Positions 6,137 through 10,605 of a stretch of DNA of 10,605 nt are shown here, piece after piece. Position 1 is the stretch's first letter; each line of letters opens with the position of its first letter. The notes beneath the pieces are model-generated. The model searched no databases. It worked only from the letters and a program-made list of their open reading frames with translations, and was not told the DNA's origin. Source of the stretch: Ruminococcus sp. (GTDB lineage: Bacteria; Bacillota; Clostridia; Oscillospirales; Ruminococcaceae); contig JAIDNR010000429.1 of NCBI GenBank assembly GCA_029063695.1, positions 1 to 10,605 on the forward strand, written 5' to 3'. The position numbers and the translations under genes were made by a program.

Positions 6137-6924
6137 TACTGATTACCTCCTTCTCTTTTGTTGTCACGGTTGAAATTTCTTCCGCCACGTCTGTTGCCAT
6201 CACGTCTGTCATCACGGCGGCGTCTTTCGGGACGGTCATTTCTCTTTTCAACCTTTTCTCTCTGAGCAGCAGCCTTTGCAGCATCGCCCTTGAGAACTTC
6301 GCCCTTGTAAATCCAAACTTTTACGCCGAGCTTTCCATATGTTGTATCAGCCTCAGCAAAGCCATAATCAATATCAGCACGGATTGTCTGAAGCGGAATT
6401 GTACCTTCGTGATAGCTTTCGCTTCTTGCGATTTCAGCTCCAGCAAGTCTGCCTGAAACCTTAATCTTGATACCCTTTGCACCGAGACGCATTGTTCTGC
6501 CGATTGACTGCTTCATAGCACGTCTGAAAGAAACTCTGTTCTCAAGGTCGAGAGCGATTTTCTCTGCAACGAGCTGAGAATCCATATCAGGCTGTTTAAC
6601 TTCGATGATGTTGATGTAGATTCTGTCCTTGTTCATTTTCATCATCTTGCCGAGCTTTTCTCTGAGCTTTTCGATTTCAGAACCCTGTCTGCCGATAACG
6701 ATACCGGGCTTAGCACAGTGAATATGGATTCTTACTTTGTCAGCAAAACGCTCGATTTCAATTCTGGGAACACCTGCTGCATACAAGTTCTTCTTAATGA
6801 AGTTACGAACATTGTAGTCCTCAACGAGAATGTCGCCGAAGTCTGCCTTGTTTGCATACCAGCGTGAATCCCAATCTTTAATAACGCCGACACGAAGACC
6901 GTGCGGATTAGCTTTCTGTCCCAT
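6136..6924 (-). CDS. rpsC: 30S ribosomal protein S3 with Arg/Asp-rich C-terminal tail
   Basis: S3 (uS3) lies in the 30S head at the mRNA entry tunnel and helps unwind mRNA with S4 and S5. The N-terminal half (about 1-110) holds a type-2 KH domain with the GRQG loop at 78-81 and helix SEIEKLREKLGKMM. The C-terminal domain (about 115-211) is identified by LDLENRVSFRRAMKQSIGRTMRLGAKGIKIKVSGRLAGAEIARSE and ends at YGKLGVKVWIYKGEVL. The protein is 262 residues, longer than the common 210-235. The extra part, about 214-262, is a low-complexity tail rich in Arg, Asp, Asn and Gly (RPERRRRDDRRDGNRRGGRN) and is probably disordered and RNA-binding. It starts 19 nt after rplV and overlaps rplP by one base. 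Confidence 0.98.
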   Translation of the reverse strand: MGQKANPHGLRVGVIKDWDSRWYANKADFGDILVEDYNVRNFIKKNLYAAGVPRIEIERFADKVRIHIHCAKPGIVIGRQGSEIEKLREKLGKMMKMNKDRIYINIIEVKQPDMDSQLVAEKIALDLENRVSFRRAMKQSIGRTMRLGAKGIKIKVSGRLAGAEIARSESYHEGTIPLQTIRADIDYGFAEADTTYGKLGVKVWIYKGEVLKGDAAKAAAQREKVEKRNDRPERRRRDDRRDGNRRGGRNFNRDNKREGGNQ

Positions 6925-6943
6925 TAATCAGACCTCCTTGGGA

Positions 6944-7279
6944 TTATTCTTTTTCTTTAAGAACAACTGTAATGTGTGATGTTCTCTTTAAAATTCTATA
7001 TGCTCTGCCCTGTGCTCTCGGCATGATTCTCTTCATTGTAGAACCTGGTGTTACGAAACACTCGGCAACATAAAGATTATCGCCGTCCATGCTGAAATTA
7101 TTGACAGCATTTGCCTGAGCGGACTTTACAAGCTTTGAAACGATAGGACTTGCAGCCTTAGGAGTAAGCTCCAAAGCAGCAAGTGCGGTATCGAGAGGCT
7201 TGTTTCTGATAAGGTCAAGAACAATCTGCACTTTTCTTGGTGATATACGAGCATTTCTCAAATAAGCTCTTGCTTCCAT
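6944..7279 (-). CDS. rplV: 50S ribosomal protein L22
   Basis: L22 (uL22) binds several 23S rRNA domains; its long beta-hairpin forms, with L4, the narrowest part of the exit tunnel, where macrolide-resistance mutations are known in other bacteria. The 111 residues fit the family. RNARISPRKVQIVLDLIRNKPLDTALAALELTPKAAS fills the N-terminal part, and the hairpin and C-terminal signature are in TMKRIMPRAQGRAYRILKRTSHITVVL (81-107). No deletion or insertion is seen in the hairpin. GGAAGGAGGAGC precedes the ATG. It lies 18 nt after rpsS. Confidence 0.98.
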   Translation of the reverse strand: MEARAYLRNARISPRKVQIVLDLIRNKPLDTALAALELTPKAASPIVSKLVKSAQANAVNNFSMDGDNLYVAECFVTPGSTMKRIMPRAQGRAYRILKRTSHITVVLKEKE

Positions 7280-7297
7280 CTTAGCTCCTCCTTCCGC

Positions 7298-7582
7298 TTA
7301 TCTCTTACCGTTGTTTGATGTTTTTGAACCTGCGTGACCCTTATAGGTTCTTGTAGGAGCAAACTCGCCGAGCTTGTGACCTACCATATCTTCTGTTACA
7401 TAAACCGGAACGTGCTTGCGTCCGTCATGAACAGCGAATGTGTGACCTACGAAATCAGGAAAAATTGTGGAAGAACGGCTCCATGTCTTGAGGACTTTCT
7501 TCTCGCCTGCTTCATTCATAGCCACAACTCTCTTAAGGAGAACCTCCTGGACGTATGGTCCTTTTTTAGTGCTTCTGCTCAT
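7298..7582 (-). CDS. rpsS: 30S ribosomal protein S19
   Basis: S19 (uS19) forms a complex with S13 in the 30S head and contacts 16S rRNA near the A and P sites. The 94 residues match the usual 92-93. It begins MSRSTKKGPYVQEVLLKRV, continues KTWSRSSTIFPDFVGHTFAVHDGRKHVPVYVTEDMVGHKLGEFAPTRTYKGH, the highly conserved core with the S19 signature, and ends with a short basic tail. AAGGGAGGAACTG precedes the ATG. It lies 20 nt after rplB. Confidence 0.98.
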   Translation of the reverse strand: MSRSTKKGPYVQEVLLKRVVAMNEAGEKKVLKTWSRSSTIFPDFVGHTFAVHDGRKHVPVYVTEDMVGHKLGEFAPTRTYKGHAGSKTSNNGKR

Positions 7583-7602
7583 TATTCAGTTCCTCCCTTC
7601 GA

Positions 7603-8436
7603 TTATTTACCGTTGCGGCGTTTTACGATGAACTTGTCTGTTCTGTGGTGCTTCTTACGTGTCTTGTAACCGAGAGCAGGTTTGCCCCAAGGTGTTACAG
7701 GTCCGGGACGACCAACAGGTGACTTACCTTCACCACCACCGTGAGGGTGGTCGCATGGGTTCATTACTGAACCACGTACAGTAGGTCTCCAGCCCATGTT
7801 TCTTACACGTCCTGCTTTACCATAATTAACGTTTTCGTGGTCGATATTTGAAACCTGTCCGATAGCAGCCTTGCAGTCAATCGGAACTTTTCTCATTTCA
7901 CCTGAAGGAAGTCTTACAAGTGCATACTTTTCTTCCTTACCCATAAGCTGAGCCTGATTTCCTGCACTTCTTACGAGCTGTGCACCTTTTCCAGGGTAAA
8001 GCTCGATAGCGTGGATAAATGTACCAACAGGAATGTCAGCAAGTTTAAGAGCATTGCCGGGCTTGATGTCTGCTTCCGAGCCGGATTCGATTTTATCGCC
8101 GACTTTAAGACCGTTAGGAGCAAGAATGTATCTCTTCTCGCCGTCCTCATACTGAACGAGAGCAATGAATGCACTTCTGTTCGGGTCATATTCAAGTGTA
8201 AGGACTGTTGCAATCATGTTGTCCTTATTACGCTTGAAATCAATTACACGGTATTTTCTTCTGTTTCCGCCGCCTCTGTGGCGAACTGTTATTCTGCCGT
8301 AGCTGTTTCTTCCCGACTTTTTCTTCATGGGTTCGAGAAGGCTTTTCTCCGGCTCAACCTTTGACAGAACTGAATAATCAGTTACAGTCATCTGACGTCT
8401 TGAAGGCGTCGTAGGCTTGTAGGATTTAATAGCCAT
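7603..8436 (-). CDS. rplB: 50S ribosomal protein L2
   Basis: L2 (uL2) is required for subunit association and contributes to the peptidyl-transferase region. The 277 residues are normal. The N-terminal OB-like domain (about 40-125) contains GRITVRHRGGGNRRKYRVIDFKR. The SH3-like domain (about 126-200) contains LADIPVGTFIHAIELYPGKGAQLVRSAGNQAQLM. The C-terminal extension holds the signature MNPCDHPHGGGEGKSPVGRPGPVTPWG (225-251), including the conserved histidines that matter for peptidyl transfer in E. coli. AAGGAGTG lies before the ATG. Unlike most genes here it is separated from the gene before it by 70 nt, which contain strong inverted repeats annotated separately. Confidence 0.98.
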   Translation of the reverse strand: MAIKSYKPTTPSRRQMTVTDYSVLSKVEPEKSLLEPMKKKSGRNSYGRITVRHRGGGNRRKYRVIDFKRNKDNMIATVLTLEYDPNRSAFIALVQYEDGEKRYILAPNGLKVGDKIESGSEADIKPGNALKLADIPVGTFIHAIELYPGKGAQLVRSAGNQAQLMGKEEKYALVRLPSGEMRKVPIDCKAAIGQVSNIDHENVNYGKAGRVRNMGWRPTVRGSVMNPCDHPHGGGEGKSPVGRPGPVTPWGKPALGYKTRKKHHRTDKFIVKRRNGK

Positions 8437-8506
8437 TTATTTCACTCCTTGTTATAATGCGTTGTTTGCGGGAGCATTACTCCCATACTGTCCGTATTAT
8501 ACGGAA
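8437..8506 (-). promoter_or_regulatory. Structured rplW-rplB spacer, candidate cis-regulatory RNA upstream of L2
   Basis: This 70-nt gap is four times the local norm. Two hairpins are visible in the transcript. One is a 6-bp stem TCCGTA/TACGGA with a 3-nt loop (8491-8505), just after the rplW stop. The second is a 5-bp stem GGGAG/CTCCC with a 5-nt loop (8470-8484). A third, mutually exclusive stem pairs TAATGC (8474-8479), largely the loop of the second hairpin, with GCATTA (8455-8460), just upstream of the AAGGAG of rplB. No U-run follows either hairpin, so a transcription terminator is unlikely. A protein- or structure-controlled leader is inference. Confidence 0.5.
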
Positions 8507-8800
8507 TTAATACATACCCTCGAAGAATTCAATTGTCTTTGAATCGGGTGTAAGAGTAACGATTGCTTTTTTCCATGAAGCGGTTCTGCCCTCGAATCTG
8601 CCAACACGCTTCATCTTCCCCTTAACATTCATTGTTGTAACCTTGTCAACTTCAACGTTAAAGAGTTTTTCCACAGCCTTTTTGATTTCAGGCTTTGTAG
8701 CATCTTTAGCAACCTTGAAAGTATATTTGCCTTCCTGAAGACCGTCCATAGACTTTTCAGTGATAACAGGCTTGATAATAATATCCTGAGCAGTTTTCAT
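8507..8800 (-). CDS. rplW: 50S ribosomal protein L23
   Basis: L23 (uL23) sits at the tunnel exit and is the main docking point for trigger factor and a contact of SRP and the translocon. The 97 residues have the family length. MKTAQDIIIKPVITEKSM (1-18), YTFKVAKDATKPEIKKAVEKLFNVEVDKVTTMNVKGKMKR (27-66) and KKAIVTL near the end match the conserved fold. The ATG overlaps the rplD stop by one base (TAATG). Its ribosome-binding site GAGGAGGTAT is formed by the last rplD codons (Glu-Glu-Val-Tyr). Confidence 0.98.
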   Translation of the reverse strand: MKTAQDIIIKPVITEKSMDGLQEGKYTFKVAKDATKPEIKKAVEKLFNVEVDKVTTMNVKGKMKRVGRFEGRTASWKKAIVTLTPDSKTIEFFEGMY

Positions 8801-9423
8801 TATGCATATACCTCCTCAATTTTTCCGACAGCATTCTTTACAACAATAAACTTGTCATAGTTGAGAATGTCATATACATTAAGAGTGTTTACAGCCGCAG
8901 TTTTTACACCGGGAATATTAGCAGCACTCTTGATTACCTTTGCGTCAGCCTCAGCAGTAACGATAAGAGCCTTACCCTCTACGCCGAGTGCTTTAAGCAT
9001 TTCAACAACTGTCTTTGTCTTGTAATTATCAAGTGAAAGAGAATCAAGAACAATCATGTTGTTGTCGAGAACTTTTGTTGAAAGAGCAGACTTCATTGCA
9101 AGTCTTCTTACTTTCTTGTTTATAGCCATTCTGTAGTCTCTCGGCTTCGGACCGAGTGCCACGCCGCCGTGAACCCACTGTGGAGCACGGGTTGAGCCCT
9201 GCCTTGCATGACCTGTTCCTTTCTGTCTCCATGGCTTTCTTCCGCCGCCTCTTACTTCTGTTCTTGTAAGAGTTGACTGTGTACCCTGTCTCTGATTAGC
9301 AAGGTAATTTACTACCATAGCGTGCATAACGCCTTCATTGGGAGTAATTCCGAAAACTGAATCGTTAAGCTCTGTTTCGGAAACCTGATTGCCAGCCATA
9401 TCAAATACTGAAATTGTAGACAT
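8800..9423 (-). CDS. rplD: 50S ribosomal protein L4
   Basis: L4 (uL4) is a primary 23S rRNA binder whose extended loop lines the exit tunnel opposite L22. In E. coli it also represses its own S10 operon through the leader RNA. The 207 residues are typical. The N-terminal part contains VMHAMVVNYLANQRQGTQSTLTRTEVRGG (32-60), followed by the tunnel loop GRKPWRQKGTGHARQGSTRAPQWVHGGVALGPKPRDY (61-97). The C-terminal globular domain ends LNVYDILNYDKFIVVKNAVGKIEEVYA. No insertion or deletion is seen in the loop. AAGGAGGAAACG precedes the ATG. It lies 17 nt after rplC and overlaps rplW by 1 nt. Confidence 0.98.
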   Translation of the reverse strand: MSTISVFDMAGNQVSETELNDSVFGITPNEGVMHAMVVNYLANQRQGTQSTLTRTEVRGGGRKPWRQKGTGHARQGSTRAPQWVHGGVALGPKPRDYRMAINKKVRRLAMKSALSTKVLDNNMIVLDSLSLDNYKTKTVVEMLKALGVEGKALIVTAEADAKVIKSAANIPGVKTAAVNTLNVYDILNYDKFIVVKNAVGKIEEVYA

Positions 9424-9440
9424 TTACGTTTCCTCCTTCC

Positions 9441-10073
9441 TTAAGCCTTAACGCTGTCAACGATATAAACGATTCCGCCCTTAGGACCAGGAACTGCACC
9501 CTTGATAGCGATGAGATTGTTTTCTGTATCGATTTTTACGATTTCGAGGTTCTGTACTGTAACCTGCTCAGCACCCATATGACCTGCCATGCCCTTGCCT
9601 TTGTAAATTCTTGAAGGTGAGGAACAAGCACCCATTGAACCTGCCTGTCTGTGAACAGGACCTGTACCGTGAGTTTCCTTAAGTCTGTGCTGATTGTGAC
9701 GCTTGATAGCACCCTGGAATCCTTTACCTTTGCTGATGCCGACAACATCAATTGCATCGCCTACTGCAAAAGTATCAGCCTTTACGATGTCACCGACATT
9801 GAGTGAATCACAGTCGTCAAGTCTGAATTCCTTGAGAGTTTTCTTGCAGGCAACATCTGCTTTTGCGAAGTGACCTTTCATAGGCTTGTTTACTCTCTGA
9901 ACCTTTACATCGCCGTAACCGAGCTGGAGTGCAGCATAGCCGTCATTCTCAACGGTTTTTTTCTGAACTACAACGCATGGGCCGGCTTCGATTACTGTTA
10001 CAGGAATAACTTTTCCTGTCTCGTCGAAAATCTGTGTCATACCGATTTTCTTTCCGATAATGCCTTTCTGCAT
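9441..10073 (-). CDS. rplC: 50S ribosomal protein L3
   Basis: L3 (uL3) is one of the two assembly-initiator proteins of the large subunit, and a loop of it reaches toward the peptidyl-transferase centre. The 210 residues are typical. KGIIGKKIGMTQIFDETGKVIPVTVIEAGPC opens the protein. The L3 signature is in DVVGISKGKGFQGAIKRHN (109-127). The central loop is HRQAGSMGACSSPSRIYKGKGMAGHMG (141-167); the glutamine methylated by PrmB in E. coli is replaced here by Ala149, as expected for a Gram-positive type L3. AGGAGGAAATC precedes the ATG. The 110-nt gap from rpsJ is the longest internal spacer in the window. Confidence 0.98.
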   Translation of the reverse strand: MQKGIIGKKIGMTQIFDETGKVIPVTVIEAGPCVVVQKKTVENDGYAALQLGYGDVKVQRVNKPMKGHFAKADVACKKTLKEFRLDDCDSLNVGDIVKADTFAVGDAIDVVGISKGKGFQGAIKRHNQHRLKETHGTGPVHRQAGSMGACSSPSRIYKGKGMAGHMGAEQVTVQNLEIVKIDTENNLIAIKGAVPGPKGGIVYIVDSVKA

Positions 10074-10183
10074 TTTGATTTCCTCCTAATAGGTTATTGG
10101 TTAATGCGTTTTCGCATCAACATGACCGACGGTTTACCGTCATTCCGTTTCCCGAACGGTTTTACAGGCATAATGCAGATTAA
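10074..10183 (-). promoter_or_regulatory. Structured rpsJ-rplC spacer, candidate cis-regulatory RNA upstream of L3
   Basis: Three short hairpins follow each other in the transcript: CCGTT/AACGG (10145-10159, 5-nt loop), GACGG/CCGTC (10128-10141, 4-nt loop TAAA) and TGATGCG/CGCATTA (10102-10119, loop AAAA, one G-U). The first two are linked by an imperfect direct repeat (10152-10165 and 10126-10137). Because of it, ACCGT of the first hairpin (10156-10160) can alternatively pair with ACGGT of the second (10136-10140). The third hairpin ends 16 nt before the rplC AGGAGG. No U-run follows, so there is no sign of an intrinsic terminator. The gap contains no credible small ORF. A regulatory role is inference. 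Confidence 0.5.
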
Positions 10184-10498
10184 TTACTTAATCTCCATAA
10201 CAACGTCTACGCCTGCGGGAATTTCAAGCTTATCAAGAGCAGCAGTTGTCTTTTCTGTAGGACGAAGAACATCGATGAGTCTCTTATGAGTTCTCATTTC
10301 AAACTGCTCACGGCTATCCTTGTATTTATGAGTAGCACGGAGAATAGTAACAATTTCCTTATTTGTAGGGAGCGGAATAGGTCCTGAAACTCTTGCTCCG
10401 CTTCTCTTAGCTGCTTCAACAATCTTAGCTGCTGCAATATCAACAGTAGCATGGTCATAGCCCTTAATCTTGAATCTGATTTTTTCGTTGACTGCCAT
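10184..10498 (-). CDS. rpsJ: 30S ribosomal protein S10 (NusE)
   Basis: S10 (uS10) is part of the 30S head and, as NusE, binds NusB in the antitermination complex and NusG to couple transcription with translation. The 104 residues equal the family length: KIRFKIKGYDHATVDIAAAKIVEAAKRSGARVSGPIPLPT (6-45), the loop HKYKDSREQFEMRTHKRLIDV (57-77) that carries the S10 signature, and a C-terminal VDVVMEI. The frame runs another 24 codons upstream, but those residues do not resemble S10. The ATG at 10496-10498 follows AAGGAGG by 7-8 nt, so that start is used. It is the first gene of the S10 block, with a structured upstream region. Confidence 0.98.
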   Translation of the reverse strand: MAVNEKIRFKIKGYDHATVDIAAAKIVEAAKRSGARVSGPIPLPTNKEIVTILRATHKYKDSREQFEMRTHKRLIDVLRPTEKTTAALDKLEIPAGVDVVMEIK

Positions 10499-10520
10499 TT
10501 TTTTCGCCTCCTTGAAAAAA
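10499..10520 (-). promoter_or_regulatory. Ribosome-binding site of rpsJ in the loop of an A-U hairpin
   Basis: TTTTTTC (10514-10520) and GAAAAAA (10499-10505) are perfect complements that flank an 8-nt loop, AAGGAGGC. The Shine-Dalgarno sequence would be displayed in the loop and the ATG at 10498 would sit at the base of the stem. The stem is mostly A-U, so its stability is modest. Confidence 0.5.
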
Positions 10521-10605
10521 TTTCGGGGACGCAGATGAGATACACACGCCACCACGTGTACCGTCCGCACCCTATAAAAAACGCCCGAAAAAATTACTTT
10601 TTCCG
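10499..10605 (-). promoter_or_regulatory. Structured region upstream of rpsJ, candidate S10-operon leader (cut by window edge)
   Basis: Read as RNA, this region offers nested pairings. P1 pairs TTTCGG (10585-10590) with CCGAAA (10521-10526). P2 pairs GGACG (10562-10566) with CGTCC (10527-10531), directly adjacent on the 3' side so the two helices could stack. Inside is a hairpin with core ACACG/CGTGT (10544-10559, loop TGGTGG), extended by two G-U pairs to 10542-10561. The 5' strand between P1 and P2 is an 18-nt bulge containing TTTTTTATAGGG. This layout resembles ribosomal-protein leader RNAs, some of which are known for S10 operons in other bacteria. I cannot place a promoter, because any -35 box would lie near or beyond the edge. 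Confidence 0.45.

Noticed and set aside
10499..10570. 24-codon N-terminal extension of rpsJ
   Set aside because: The added residues do not match S10, and the extension would bury the AAGGAGG ribosome-binding site in coding sequence. The ATG at 10498 is the family start.
10586..10605. Hairpin CGGAAAAA/TTTTTTCG at the right edge as an intrinsic terminator of an upstream gene
   Set aside because: The stem is mostly A-U with one G-U and is cut by the window edge. The U-run after GGGCG is separated from the stem. The same U-tract is used in the leader pairings, so I do not call a terminator.
1..10605. A novel defence, mobile or biosynthetic system
   Set aside because: Every coding region is a recognised core translation or secretion gene in conserved order, with no foreign insertion, repeat array or orphan ORF. 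The only unexplained parts are the structured non-coding spacers.

Overview
The window is a nearly complete S10-spc ribosomal-protein cluster, read entirely on the minus strand from the right edge to the left. The organism looks like a member of the Bacillota, class Clostridia, probably close to Ruminococcus/Oscillospiraceae. The reasons are the canonical S10-spc gene order, the short zinc-binding S14, an L24 with a Gram-positive type zinc ribbon, strong AGGAGG ribosome-binding sites before nearly every gene, and moderate GC content. The genus-level guess is inference from protein flavour, not from a search.

Layout in transcription order. A structured stretch upstream of rpsJ (10499-10605, cut by the window edge) is followed by the S10 block: rpsJ, rplC, rplD, rplW, rplB, rpsS, rplV, rpsC, rplP, rpmC, rpsQ. 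The spc block follows without any visible break: rplN, rplX, rplE, rpsN (type Z), rpsH, rplF, rplR, rpsE, rpmD, rplO and secY. The secY gene runs off the left edge after 392 codons. All 21 ribosomal-protein genes are intact and of normal family length, apart from extra residues in S3 and L24. No stretch over 300 bases lacks a gene, and every longer plus-strand reading frame is a shadow of these genes.

Most junctions are 13-23 nt, or 1-nt TAATG overlaps (rplD/rplW, rpsC/rplP, rplP/rpmC), as expected for one translationally coupled transcript. Three gaps are clearly longer: rpsJ-rplC (110 nt), rplW-rplB (70 nt) and rpsQ-rplN (39 nt). The first two, and the region upstream of rpsJ, are rich in short inverted repeats with competing pairings. 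They are the only part of this otherwise conventional window that looks undescribed or worth follow-up. They resemble cis-acting ribosomal-protein leader RNAs, but this is inference from hand-found stems.

Functionally, the genes supply large- and small-subunit proteins for ribosome assembly: the exit tunnel (L4, L22, L23, L29, L24), the peptidyl-transferase surroundings (L2, L3, L16) and the 30S head and body (S10, S19, S3, S14, S5, S8, S17). SecY is the membrane channel that docks at the tunnel exit. I found no mobile element, CRISPR array, tRNA or rRNA gene, or intrinsic terminator, and no new protein system.
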